DNA of 64,000 nucleotides from Legionella donaldsonii (GTDB lineage Bacteria; Pseudomonadota; Gammaproteobacteria; Legionellales; Legionellaceae): the NCBI RefSeq assembly GCF_900452385.1, contig NZ_UGOA01000001.1, positions 2,737,501 to 2,801,500 on the forward strand. Direction: 5' to 3'. Numbering within the stretch: position 1 is the stretch's first letter; every line of letters starts with the position of its first letter. Made by a program: the position numbers and the translations under genes. Of this stretch, positions 1 through 8,546 are shown piece by piece. Under the pieces are notes generated by a model. It had not been told where the DNA came from, did no database searches, and saw nothing but the letters and a program-made list of their open reading frames with translations.

Positions 1-372
1 ACTTGTAAACTCCAGGGATTGGCCAACCGCTTTTGGGCTCATGGCATCAGAACCATCGAAGAACATATCAACCTCATCATTGCCATGTGCAGGTCGTTCT
101 ACAGGGTTGCTCGAGTAATCAAATTTTGCAACTTGCTGTAATAATCCAGCCCGTTGCCCCTGTCCTAGATGAAATCGAATGACTAACGCCCCAATATTTT
201 TGAAGCGTTCAGTAAACGCTTCGAGTGGGCTTAATTCTGAATTAAAATCAATATATCCTTTTTCATCAAAGCTATCTTGTCCATACTGAGCACCTTGATA
301 AGACAAAGTAATGCCGGGATAAGATTTTTTGTCTTGCCTGATTTGTTCATAAATAGTCGTTTTGGATTGCAT
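1..372 (-). CDS. Partial unknown protein, PmrA-box gene (C-terminus beyond left edge)
   Basis: An open frame runs leftward from an ATG at 370-372 to the window edge (124 codons, no stop), so the 3' part is missing. The visible product starts MQSKTTIYEQIRQDKKSYPG and is soluble, with no signal peptide or membrane segment. I recognise no domain. A phrase near residues 64-72 (VIRFHLGQG) and an Asp/Gly-rich stretch (DEVDMFFDGSDAM) are the only distinctive parts. The upstream region carries a PmrA-like box with a well-spaced -10, a promoter type used for many Legionella Dot/Icm effectors, so an effector role is a reasonable inference, not a demonstrated one. Confidence 0.7.
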   Translation of the reverse strand, partial: MQSKTTIYEQIRQDKKSYPGITLSYQGAQYGQDSFDEKGYIDFNSELSPLEAFTERFKNIGALVIRFHLGQGQRAGLLQQVAKFDYSSNPVERPAHGNDEVDMFFDGSDAMSPKAVGQSLEFTS

Positions 373-399
373 AATAATCACTATACATAAAAAATGTGC

Positions 400-432
400 A
401 GTATATAACATGATTATTAAGCCTAGATTAAC
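400..432 (-). promoter_or_regulatory. PmrA-like box plus -10 element
   Basis: On the minus strand the 17-mer GTTAATCTAGGCTTAAT (432 to 416) matches 12 of 15 defined positions of the PmrA element as I recall it (cTTAATatTnncTTAAt), with the two TTAA cores 11 bp apart. Exactly 10 nt downstream is TATACT (405 to 400), five of six matches to a -10. The partial gene starts 28 nt after the hexamer. The same arrangement precedes two other genes in this window. Confidence 0.65.
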
Positions 433-538
433 AGCAAATAGGCCGTGCTATTTCTATATAGAGGGTCAGCATTGAGCTCTTGAAGAGCGATATCAGGGAA
501 GCCCTGCAATCGCCCCCATAGATTGGCTGTTTGCTAAA

Positions 539-2182
539 TTACATGGCAGCAGTATATCGAGCCCCATCGTCAAATCTGCCTTTTAGCTCAACAAAATTTC
601 TTGCTGGCTGGAAAAAAGTAGCCTGGGTCATTGAAAATTCAGGCTGGACAGGCATCATTTCGGAGAGTTGTAAAAGCTTGCAATAATGGCCGGTGAGCAA
701 CATGCTCTCTTCAAGATTTAAATTATTTTTCTTGAACCATCTTATCAATGCATCAGTATATTCAGTACAATTTAATTGATAGCCACTGGGCAAAAATTTT
801 CCTAAATGAGCGCGCGCTTTAAGTACCTCCATGAAAAAATCGGTGATTTCTTTCTGAAACGCCGCATGCCCAGGTATATTAATGTCAGATACCATATCCA
901 ACGAACAAACATGCTTGCCTGCCTGATGCTGAGTAATCGATACGCCCCCGTTCGTACCTTGCAGGTAACGTAAATACATCCCTGATACAATGGGGTAATA
1001 CCCTTTCTTGTTGTATTCATGTAAAGTCGTAAATACCTTTTCTAGGGCAACGACTATCTCATGATGGTCAGCGCTTACTTCGAATAACAAACCAGTATCC
1101 TCAACATTACGCGGATAACCCGTCTGATGATGAACTGAGTCATACCAACGTGAAACAGAGGTTTCACCGGTGCTTCCAATCACCAGGGGAAGCACAACAT
1201 ATTGGGCAAAAAATGGGATCCAGGAAGGATATCGGCACAGAAATTCGCTCACATGCAGAGAGTCGAAAATCCTGGTTTCCATTTCCTGCTTCACATGGGT
1301 TAAGGGAGTTCGGGCATTTCGATCCGAATCGGTCTTCTCTACGGGACGCCAACGGTAGACACAGACATTTTTAACAGTTCGATTAGTTAACTCATCCGGT
1401 TGGTAGGTAGGCATCAGATACACACTGGTATAAGGATCACGTTCCAGTAACCCGTCCTTAATCTCTTCGATTAATTGGGCGACGCTCATCACTTCTCTGC
1501 TGCATTCTAATTTTTTGGCTTCAGTACATTGAATTTCGGCACTTAAGACAAAACCAAACAATCCCTGGTGGCCTGAGCAAATTGTCTCAAAATCAGGATG
1601 ACTGGCATCAATCGTCACAATTTCCCCATTGGGCAGACAAACGGTCATGGATTTGATAAGGCCTGATACACCAGGTTGGTCTTTACCCGTGCCAATGCCA
1701 CTATTGGCTGCTAAACCAATAAACGAAATATAGGGATTTAACGAAGAGGTAGGTAAAGTCAGGTTATATCGCTCATAGAGCTCCTTATTGATTTCACCCA
1801 CTTGCATACTGGCACCAATCGTGACGACTTGATTATTTCTATCAACGGCTTTAATTTGCGTAAATTCTTTTCCGACTAAACGAATAACAACATCGGCATC
1901 CTCTACACCATGCACAGAATAGGATTCACTGTATTTTTTTCCGCGTCCTCCAGCAGCAGGCCTTACCAAAATCCGTTGTGCAGGATCTTTCTTTTTATTT
2001 AAAGCAGTAATGAACTTCAGAACTGCGCTTAATGATGCCGTATCATTCACATCTAACACCAGCGCATTCTTATTTCTTCGAAATTTTGAATAATTTGTCC
2101 ATCCAGTGGATGATTTAATTTTTAAATTATTTAATTGAATAAATCGCAGTAACTCGACACGTTCTTTTGGCGAAAACGACAT
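539..2182 (-). CDS. FAD-binding oxidase (PCMH-type, FAD_binding_4 family)
   Basis: 547 aa. The N-terminal ~200 residues form a PCMH/VAO-type FAD domain: LVRPAAGGRGKKYS, a segment like the FAD pyrophosphate loop (SFIGLAANSGIGTGKDQPG), then the conserved HQGLFGFVLSAEIQC. The C-terminal half is a substrate domain of the sugar-lactone/alditol oxidase type, but the substrate cannot be read from sequence. The start was placed at the fifth Met of the longer frame (2182) because GAGGTG lies 5 nt upstream of it. No signal peptide, so cytosolic or peripheral. It is divergent from the Kef antiporter and followed, after 166 nt, by the PmrA-box gene. Confidence 0.8.
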   Translation of the reverse strand: MSFSPKERVELLRFIQLNNLKIKSSTGWTNYSKFRRNKNALVLDVNDTASLSAVLKFITALNKKKDPAQRILVRPAAGGRGKKYSESYSVHGVEDADVVIRLVGKEFTQIKAVDRNNQVVTIGASMQVGEINKELYERYNLTLPTSSLNPYISFIGLAANSGIGTGKDQPGVSGLIKSMTVCLPNGEIVTIDASHPDFETICSGHQGLFGFVLSAEIQCTEAKKLECSREVMSVAQLIEEIKDGLLERDPYTSVYLMPTYQPDELTNRTVKNVCVYRWRPVEKTDSDRNARTPLTHVKQEMETRIFDSLHVSEFLCRYPSWIPFFAQYVVLPLVIGSTGETSVSRWYDSVHHQTGYPRNVEDTGLLFEVSADHHEIVVALEKVFTTLHEYNKKGYYPIVSGMYLRYLQGTNGGVSITQHQAGKHVCSLDMVSDINIPGHAAFQKEITDFFMEVLKARAHLGKFLPSGYQLNCTEYTDALIRWFKKNNLNLEESMLLTGHYCKLLQLSEMMPVQPEFSMTQATFFQPARNFVELKGRFDDGARYTAAM

Positions 2183-2269
2183 CTCACACCTCATTTAACA
2201 TTGGCTAAAATGATTAATATTTGAGCAAAATGAACGCTTAATGTAAAGCGAATTGTTTTCCCGGCAAGA

Positions 2270-2288
2270 TTCCAATTTGGAATTGGAA
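2270..2288. promoter_or_regulatory. Perfect 8-bp inverted repeat between divergent genes
   Basis: TTCCAATT-TGG-AATTGGAA lies in the 240-bp spacer between the FAD oxidase (minus) and the Kef antiporter (plus). Its symmetry and position suit an operator for a dimeric regulator. There is no T-run, so a terminator is unlikely. The regulator is unknown. Confidence 0.35.
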
Positions 2289-2422
2289 AGACTAAGGCCA
2301 GGTTTGATGTATTGCAGCCGCTGTTGTTATTGCGCTATTTTAAGTTAACACGTTTCACTCTTTAGTTGGTATAAAATGGTTTTGTACCCTCCAGTTAAAG
2401 TCCTTTATGGTGGTAGGGCTCT

Positions 2423-4135
2423 ATGATAGATTCGTCATTAATACACCTCTCCCCGTTCTATGAGCTAACTTCACTCCTGATATTGGCAACCACCATCGGT
2501 TTTTTCTGTCTGCTGCTTCGACAGCCAACGATTGTTGGGTTCATCATTGTAGGGATACTGGTGGGTCCAGCCTTTCTGGGGATTATACAGTCCCATGATC
2601 ATATCGAATTATTGGCTGAATTAGGCATTGCTGTATTACTTTTTCTTGTCGGCCTGAAACTGGACCTCAACCTGATCAAAACCTTAGGCCTGGTTTCCCT
2701 GGCGACAGGGCTTGGACAAGTTGTGTTTACTTCCTTGATTGGTTTTTTTATCGCCAAAGGCCTCGGCATGGATTCAGTAACAGCGCTCTATGTGTCTGTT
2801 GCGCTGACCTTTTCCAGTACCATCATCATTGTCAAACTGCTTTCAGATAAACATGAAGCCGATTCCCTTCATGGCCGTATCGCCACTGGATGTCTTATTG
2901 TGCAGGATCTGGTGGTTGTTTTAGCCATGATGACCTTATCCGCCTTTGCTATTGGCAGTGGGGACAGCGGGGTTGGCTTGACAACACATTTCGTCAAAGT
3001 CTTTTTATACGGTATAACACTTTTAGTCTTTGTTGGTCTATTCATCCGTTATCTGGCCAATCCTTTGGTCAACCGCATGGCCCATTCCCCCGAATTATTA
3101 ATTATTTTTGCCATAGCCTGGGCAGCACTGATGGCCGCTTTAGGCAGTTACTTTGGCTTTAGCAAAGAACTGGGAGGACTGATTGCAGGCATCTCATTGG
3201 CCTCGACGCCGATCAGGGACACGATTGCCGCAAGACTATCGCCCTTGCGTGACTTCCTGTTACTTTTTTTCTTTATCGCATTGGGCTCACAACTGAGTTT
3301 AAACCAGCTTGGCCATCAGGCCGTGCCGGCAATCCTATTCTCTTTATTTGTCTTGATTGGAAATCCACTGATCATGTTAGCAATTATGGGTGCGATGGGG
3401 TATCGCAAACGCACCGCCTTTTTAGCCGGATTGACTGTCGCGCAAATCAGTGAGTTTTCGTTGGTATTTATGGCAATGGGAGTATCGTTAGGTCATATTT
3501 CAACGAGCTCCTTAGGGTTAGTCACCCTGGTAGGATTGATTACCATTGCCCTTTCGGTTTATATGATTACTTATTCGCAACCTCTTTATCGTTGGTTGGA
3601 ACCAGGCCTGTCCTTTTTTGAACGCAGCAATCCCTACCGGGAAAATAGAGAAATTCCTCCGTCAATCCATAAAAATAACTATGACATTGTCATTTTTGGC
3701 TTAGGACGGTTTGGCAAAGCGATAGCAAAATTATTAATTGCGAAACAATTAGATGTGCTGGCTATTGATTTTAATCCCGATGAAGTCAGGGAATGGGAGT
3801 TTCAAGGCTATGACGCCATCTATGGGGATGCCTGTGATATTGAATTTCTTGCTTCCTTGCCTTTAAATCAAGCAAAATGGATTATTTGCACAATTCCACA
3901 ACACTTGCTTGGGGTAACCTACCAGGATCCAAGAATTATTTTGACTGAAACCGTAAGACAAGCCAAAATTCCGAGTTATATTGCAGTAACGACACACCAT
4001 ACTTCGGAAATAAAATCATTAAAAACGCGGGGAGTTGATGTCGTTTTACAGCCGTTTTATGATGCGGCGACCAGGGCGGTTGAAATAATCCTGGATCTAT
4101 CAGAAAGCAATCCAACGAAGGCTGGCAAAGAATAA
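2423..4135 (+). CDS. Kef-type cation:proton antiporter (CPA2) with TrkA-N domain
   Basis: 570 aa inner-membrane transporter. Residues ~10-400 hold about a dozen hydrophobic helices of the Na+/H+ exchanger CPA2 fold, including the early helix with GFIIVGILVGPAFLG and the conserved FSSTIIIVKLLSD. A cytoplasmic Rossmann domain follows (IVIFGLGRFGKAIAKLLI, ~420-437), the TrkA-N/RCK NAD-binding module that gates K+ efflux in KefB/KefC/YbaL relatives. Likely role: K+/H+ exchange in pH or electrophile stress. Length is normal for YbaL-like proteins. No KefF/KefG-type partner is adjacent. Confidence 0.9.
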   Translation: MIDSSLIHLSPFYELTSLLILATTIGFFCLLLRQPTIVGFIIVGILVGPAFLGIIQSHDHIELLAELGIAVLLFLVGLKLDLNLIKTLGLVSLATGLGQVVFTSLIGFFIAKGLGMDSVTALYVSVALTFSSTIIIVKLLSDKHEADSLHGRIATGCLIVQDLVVVLAMMTLSAFAIGSGDSGVGLTTHFVKVFLYGITLLVFVGLFIRYLANPLVNRMAHSPELLIIFAIAWAALMAALGSYFGFSKELGGLIAGISLASTPIRDTIAARLSPLRDFLLLFFFIALGSQLSLNQLGHQAVPAILFSLFVLIGNPLIMLAIMGAMGYRKRTAFLAGLTVAQISEFSLVFMAMGVSLGHISTSSLGLVTLVGLITIALSVYMITYSQPLYRWLEPGLSFFERSNPYRENREIPPSIHKNNYDIVIFGLGRFGKAIAKLLIAKQLDVLAIDFNPDEVREWEFQGYDAIYGDACDIEFLASLPLNQAKWIICTIPQHLLGVTYQDPRIILTETVRQAKIPSYIAVTTHHTSEIKSLKTRGVDVVLQPFYDAATRAVEIILDLSESNPTKAGKE

Positions 4136-4319
4136 ACTATCGATCCTTTAGCCCATCACCACGACTTATTTGTAGTTGGGATCAACCGGCCGTCCAAGCC
4201 TCTACTGAGCGCCCCCAAAATTGGATTTTTGTTCGATTTAAACAGAGGCAACGCTGATTCGCACAGCCGATTGCCGGATAGCTAAGCCAATTTTTGCCTG
4301 TCAACCCCTATGCATAAAA

Positions 4320-4342
4320 GCAATATTGTGGAATAATATTGC
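4320..4342. promoter_or_regulatory. Inverted repeat upstream of the L,D-transpeptidase
   Basis: GCAATATT-gtggaat-AATATTGC is a perfect 8-bp inverted repeat 28 bp before the chosen start of the L,D-transpeptidase. It may be an operator or a leader hairpin. Nothing else in the 235-bp spacer after the antiporter was recognised. Confidence 0.25.
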
Positions 4343-4370
4343 CCAATTGCAACAATATTTATCTATTAAT

Positions 4371-4859
4371 ATGAAAGTAAAAGCAATTCCTTTAATACTC
4401 GCTCTTTTTTTTCCTGCCACTTTATTCGCAAGTACTACAACTTGCCCTTTATCAAACGGGATCAATGTACACACTGCAAAGCGAATTTTAACGATTTGTA
4501 AACATGGCTCCGTCGTTAAGAGCTTTGATGTCGCTCTCGGATACAAAGGTGTGGGTAAAAAACGAGCGGGTGATAATAAAACGCCAATTGGTTTATATGG
4601 GTTAGCTTATCCAAGAAAATCCAATCAATTTAAAGTCTTCATTCCAATCCTCTATCCGACTGCAAAGCAAAGGGCTGCAGGCTATACGGGTAGGGATGTA
4701 GGTATCCATGGCCCAACTCAGTCATCCAGTGTGTTTGGTTGGCTAAGCCACTTACCGGGCGCAACGCGTGGATGCATTGCGGTGGGTAAGAATAACTATA
4801 TTGAGTATGTGGCGAACTGGGTAAAAACGAATCCTGGAACCAAGGTTTTAATTATTTAA
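4371..4859 (+). CDS. Periplasmic L,D-transpeptidase (YkuD domain)
   Basis: 162 aa. The start at 4371 (MKVKAIPLI) gives a clean Sec signal peptide (basic n-region, hydrophobic core, cleavage near LFAS); an upstream in-frame ATG at 4326 would bury it. The YkuD core shows the catalytic pattern: conserved His in DVGIHGP and the nucleophile in ATRGCIAV (family consensus SHGCxR). Such enzymes crosslink peptidoglycan or attach proteins to it through L,D bonds. The gene stands alone between the antiporter and the HAD-like gene. Confidence 0.88.
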   Translation: MKVKAIPLILALFFPATLFASTTTCPLSNGINVHTAKRILTICKHGSVVKSFDVALGYKGVGKKRAGDNKTPIGLYGLAYPRKSNQFKVFIPILYPTAKQRAAGYTGRDVGIHGPTQSSSVFGWLSHLPGATRGCIAVGKNNYIEYVANWVKTNPGTKVLII

Positions 4860-4895
4860 GTAAGTTTTATTTTTTTAGATAGTTATAACCATCGC

Positions 4896-4970
4896 GAGCT
4901 TTATTCTGAATATATCTCCATTTTTATATTCCCTGTAGTTAATCCGCTTTAACAAGCATGAATAAAGCTC
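4896..4970. repeat. 11-bp perfect inverted repeat in a 319-bp intergenic region
   Basis: GAGCTTTATTC (4896-4906) is repeated inverted as GAATAAAGCTC (4960-4970). It lies between the L,D-transpeptidase and the HAD-like gene and could fold into a long-loop hairpin or mark the remnant of a small element. The rest of 4860-5178 holds a short T-rich stretch after the transpeptidase stop and the palindrome at 5077-5094; I see no gene in it. Confidence 0.4.
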
Positions 4971-5076
4971 AGCATTAACCTGCCTACTCTTAAGTAGACT
5001 CCGTCATTCAATCAACTCCCTCACAATAGGGAAGATTTGCTGCAGGCCCGCTGTTCGGTTAGCGGAAATCAACCCT

Positions 5077-5094
5077 ATGGGTAATTTTACCCAT
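5077..5094. promoter_or_regulatory. Near-perfect palindrome upstream of the HAD-like gene
   Basis: ATGGGTAATTTTACCCAT is an 8+8 perfect inverted repeat with a 2-bp centre, 84 bp before the start of the HAD-like gene. The symmetry suits a dimeric transcription factor. The frame stays open through it, so an alternative ATG start at 5077 cannot be excluded, but that start has no ribosome binding site. Confidence 0.4.
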
Positions 5095-5178
5095 CCACAC
5101 TTTATACTGACTGCCTTACAATTGCCCACAAAAGATGTCCATCACGATGTAGGACACTGCTATTTTGAGGAGCAATCA

Positions 5179-6243
5179 ATGCCTGGTTCTACTAATAAGC
5201 GCGATATTGCATTATTGGATGTGGATAACACCGTACTTTTCGGTGCTGCTCCAAACACGACTTATAACGATAATTTACTCGATGCCCTCCTTGAGGCAGG
5301 CGTTCGTGATATTTATTTGTTCACCTCAATGACCATAAATTCAGAGAGTGTTAGGGAACGGCAAACACTTGCAAACTATATGGAAAGCAAAGGATTTAAA
5401 GTGCATGGAGTTATTACTCCCAGCGATATCTTTTGGCCTTTGGATCAGGAGTTAATGGAGCGTTTCCTGAGCCATTTTAAACGGCCTGATAACAGTTTAA
5501 CAAAAACCCTGTTAGAGCAAGATCAATATAGTGCCATTAATTTTGCGATTGAGTCCCAACCTGGGGTTGCTTTTGCACTAGCCTTGAACAATCCTGAAAG
5601 CATGGCAGGCATCACGGCACATAGCCAGGCAGCGAATAGTGTTCTGGGACTAGTCAAGAAGGCTAGCGATGAATACCTGACTGAAAAAGGCCACATGTAT
5701 GACTTATTTATAAAACATAAGCCAGAATGGGTGAACCGTATCATTTTTGTCGATGACGCCAATGACAATATCAACGCTGTTGAAAAAGCGAATGAGAAAT
5801 ACAAATGCCGACTATTCGCTGTTTTAAATAGAGACAAGCAAAATGCCTGCGAGCTTCCCGCTCCGTTTTACCAGGAATCGTTTGCTTCAATGATAGGTAA
5901 CCATCGTTTAAAACAGTTATTAGCAAGCTATTGCGATGCGAAACAAAACACTAGTCGGCAGCCCTCATTGAGCTGGTCTGCGTTTTTCCGTAAGGCCGTA
6001 TCTCCCGCTCAAGAAGAAACCGCCATTGCTGCTGTACAGAAGGCCCTGGACAATGAAGAAACCGATCTCCTGCCTCATTTGGCCACTCTACGTCAGGGGG
6101 AACTTGGAAGTACACTAAGACGCTTTGTAAAAAGCGGTGCAGCAGATGCCTTCTGTGGTAAGAAAATTTCGACTGTCAGTGAATTGGTTAATGCGCTTCA
6201 TAACCAGGTCAATGGTCAAAATAGCTTTGTGTTTGAAGTTTAA
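5179..6243 (+). CDS. HAD-superfamily-like protein, candidate effector
   Basis: 354 aa. The start at 5179 is chosen because GAGGAG lies 7 nt upstream; 34 further in-frame codons precede it without a binding site. HAD motifs are visible: motif I ALLDVDNTVLF (D14, D16), motif II LFTSMT, and motif IV IIFVDDANDN. A large central cap-like insert separates motifs II and IV, and the ~120-residue C-terminal region is unrecognised. It is probably a Mg2+-dependent phosphatase or phosphotransferase. The substrate is unknown. No signal peptide. The lone position and odd architecture would fit a Dot/Icm substrate, but there is no PmrA-like box upstream. Confidence 0.6.
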   Translation: MPGSTNKRDIALLDVDNTVLFGAAPNTTYNDNLLDALLEAGVRDIYLFTSMTINSESVRERQTLANYMESKGFKVHGVITPSDIFWPLDQELMERFLSHFKRPDNSLTKTLLEQDQYSAINFAIESQPGVAFALALNNPESMAGITAHSQAANSVLGLVKKASDEYLTEKGHMYDLFIKHKPEWVNRIIFVDDANDNINAVEKANEKYKCRLFAVLNRDKQNACELPAPFYQESFASMIGNHRLKQLLASYCDAKQNTSRQPSLSWSAFFRKAVSPAQEETAIAAVQKALDNEETDLLPHLATLRQGELGSTLRRFVKSGAADAFCGKKISTVSELVNALHNQVNGQNSFVFEV

Positions 6244-6318
6244 TTTCGGGCCGTACCATTAATGGCAGGATGCTCTATAGGACGTGCCACTTTTAAAGAG
6301 AAGCCTTGATGTCCAATG

Positions 6319-6447
6319 CGGAATCAAGGCTGCACGACTCTAGATTTTCAAACCTGCTGAGGTGTCTTCAAGCAAATAAAACCCATCATTTTTTCCGTCA
6401 GTACCTGGGTTGTATGCTTTATATACCTGAAGAAAACCTTGATTCCG
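6319..6447. repeat. 11-bp inverted repeat flanking ~107 bp
   Basis: CGGAATCAAGG (6319-6329) recurs inverted as CCTTGATTCCG (6437-6447) in the spacer between two convergent genes. A small open frame inside (6306-6524) has no binding site or similarity I recognise. The arms could be the ends of a decayed mini-element or a long terminator-like stem. Confidence 0.35.
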
Positions 6448-6469
6448 CCACGCCGCACCAAACTATCGA

Positions 6470-7318
6470 TTACTTTAACAACAACCAGCACTCTGTCATT
6501 AATTCTGTTTCAGCTACCTCGTGATCAAAATTATAATAACAAAAAATACAAGGCAAATTTCCCAGCTCTTCACCGGATTCCGGTAACCAATCACGATATA
6601 ATCCATACACCGTTTCACCAATAGTATTGCGCGAGCCCTTGTGTGCAGCTACTGCATAACGACCCGCTGGCAATCGTTTTTCTATAATCTCGCCTTCAAG
6701 TTTCAATTGCTCAGGTACGGTAATAGCAAGATCAAAACGAAACTCTGCGGCAGGTGTTGTTTGCGGATCATCATAGGCAAACCCAAACGCTTCCCCCGCT
6801 TTGGGTTTCAGGTTAATCGTTTGCGCTTTAGCCCAGTTGATTAGTCGGTTAACACTATCCCCTACTTTTTGCGGATCACCACGATGTTCTAACACTGCCA
6901 AACGTCTTGCCGCTATGTTTTTGATACTTACATTCATTGTCATTTCACCTTGTTTAGGCAAACAATACGGCTGTTGTTCCCACACTTGCCAGCTTGACTG
7001 AGCTCTAAACTCACTTGGATTAAGATGGCAAGCTTGTTTAAATGCGCGTGTAAATGATTCATGGGATTCGAACCCCGCATTGATTGCAATTTCAATTATT
7101 GATTTATCTTTGTTAACAATTAACTGGTGGGCGGCCCTTTTCAAGCGCAGCCAACGAACATATTGTTGTAACGATAAACCCGTATAGGCCGTAAATAAGC
7201 GATGAAAATGATATTTTGAAAAGCAGGCAATATCACTCAACTGGTTTAAAGTGAGTTTTTCGTCAAGATGCTTCCCGATAAACTCGATTACCTTTTTTAA
7301 TTGACGTTCATAATTCAT
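6470..7318 (-). CDS. AraC-family regulator with GyrI-like effector domain
   Basis: 282 aa. Residues ~8-105 carry the two AraC helix-turn-helix motifs (LNQLSDIACFSKYHFHRLF and IIEIAINAGFESHESFTRAF). Residues ~125-282 form a GyrI-like/SOUL-fold ligand domain (AARRLAVLEHRG, RYAVAAHKGS), as in Rob and SbmC-type regulators that sense small lipophilic or cationic drugs. It probably controls a nearby drug or stress response; the neighbouring APH-like and erythromycin-esterase-like genes on the same strand are plausible but unproven targets. Confidence 0.88.
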   Translation of the reverse strand: MNYERQLKKVIEFIGKHLDEKLTLNQLSDIACFSKYHFHRLFTAYTGLSLQQYVRWLRLKRAAHQLIVNKDKSIIEIAINAGFESHESFTRAFKQACHLNPSEFRAQSSWQVWEQQPYCLPKQGEMTMNVSIKNIAARRLAVLEHRGDPQKVGDSVNRLINWAKAQTINLKPKAGEAFGFAYDDPQTTPAAEFRFDLAITVPEQLKLEGEIIEKRLPAGRYAVAAHKGSRNTIGETVYGLYRDWLPESGEELGNLPCIFCYYNFDHEVAETELMTECWLLLK

Positions 7319-7462
7319 ACTGTTCTCAATTCAAATGATCACTTCATTTACAGGACCAAGGTTACTCCGCCCCTAAATGGGTTGTTTGACCATTATTGCT
7401 GAATTAGCATCTATTTTTTAACTGGCAGCATCCCCCTCAAAGTTGCTGAAAACAGTGATTAC

Positions 7463-8428
7463 TTAAAAACCCCACACTAAATTTTCTAACTCCTGCAAGC
7501 TCCTTGCTTTATCCTTCCAATCTGGGATTCTTACCTGGATATTTAAATTACTGTATTGATGCAGCAACATTAATGCAGTCAATTGATGGCTCAACGTCTT
7601 CGTCAACTCATGGGGTAAATAACCATAAGCCGTTAAAAACGTATGTAGCAATTGCTTGTCACCTTGTATAAGGAAGGCGCCTGGACCAAGCAAATCATAC
7701 TCAGGCAACCCTAGCATCGCATCGCCAAAATCAATCAATCCACTGATGTGCCAAATACCCTCTACTTGCTTCACTAAAACATTCATTGGGGTATATTCCC
7801 CAGTTAAAATAACTGGCTTTTTGAGCGTTGGTAATATCTCTTTGGTTGAATCAAGGTAAGCAGGCAACTCTTGTAATAAAACGGTTGAAAGCCCTTTAGC
7901 CCGATGATGTTCTTCGCACTGCGCTCTTTGTTTTTCAAGAAATTGCGGCCAATGACAATCAATCGCTTCAAGTCCATCCGTGGGTAAGGCATGAACTTCC
8001 CGAATGAGCTCTCCTAACTCACGAAGAATGACTACTTTATTGTTATGGGCCATGGTTTCCCAAAGGCTTTCGAGAAGTGTTCCTTCAAGTTTGCTGAGAA
8101 TAAGATAAGGCCATCCAAGGATTTCTCCTGCATACTCAAGCGAGGGAGTTTTAATCGACAGTCTTCCCTCTACCTGCTTTAAAACCAATCGCTCACTTTC
8201 AAATTGGCTTTGATGAAACGGCGGAAAAATTTTAATGACCTTACTATCTCCATAGGAAAAGACAATATTTGTCCCTTCAGAAAATAGCCTTAGTGAGGCC
8301 TCGGGTAATTGGTGTCTATCAATAACTGCGGCAGCCAGGTCTTCTGCAATGCGCAGCTTGCATTTTTCATAGTCTTCAAAGGTATGAATCGTTGAGAGTG
8401 TTTGGTTTAAAGTAGTGTTATCCATCAA
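7463..8428 (-). CDS. APH/choline-kinase-family phosphotransferase
   Basis: 321 aa with the APH kinase fold: glycine-poor nucleotide loop near FSEGTNIVFSYG, Lys in KVIKIF, catalytic-loop region TGEYTPMNVLV (~residue 210) and metal-binding LIDFGDAMLG. The usual catalytic HGDxxxxN is replaced by TGExxxxN, so the base would be Glu, or activity is altered. The substrate cannot be inferred; neighbours are an AraC/GyrI regulator and an Ere-family protein. The second of two N-terminal Met codons may be the true start. Confidence 0.75.
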   Translation of the reverse strand: MMDNTTLNQTLSTIHTFEDYEKCKLRIAEDLAAAVIDRHQLPEASLRLFSEGTNIVFSYGDSKVIKIFPPFHQSQFESERLVLKQVEGRLSIKTPSLEYAGEILGWPYLILSKLEGTLLESLWETMAHNNKVVILRELGELIREVHALPTDGLEAIDCHWPQFLEKQRAQCEEHHRAKGLSTVLLQELPAYLDSTKEILPTLKKPVILTGEYTPMNVLVKQVEGIWHISGLIDFGDAMLGLPEYDLLGPGAFLIQGDKQLLHTFLTAYGYLPHELTKTLSHQLTALMLLHQYSNLNIQVRIPDWKDKARSLQELENLVWGF

Positions 8429-8546
8429 TTTTAATCCTGATACCTATTATTGCTCTATAGCTCGCAGCATTAGATTACTACATGTCAGGAAATAGAGTTG
8501 ACCTTGGTGTGATATTTTTTCTTTCGTCTGCATGCCACAACATAAT

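Noticed and set aside
6306-6524. 72-aa plus-strand ORF between the HAD-like gene and the AraC gene
   Set aside because: No ribosome site, no recognisable similarity, overlaps the regulator 3' end and lies in an inverted repeat.
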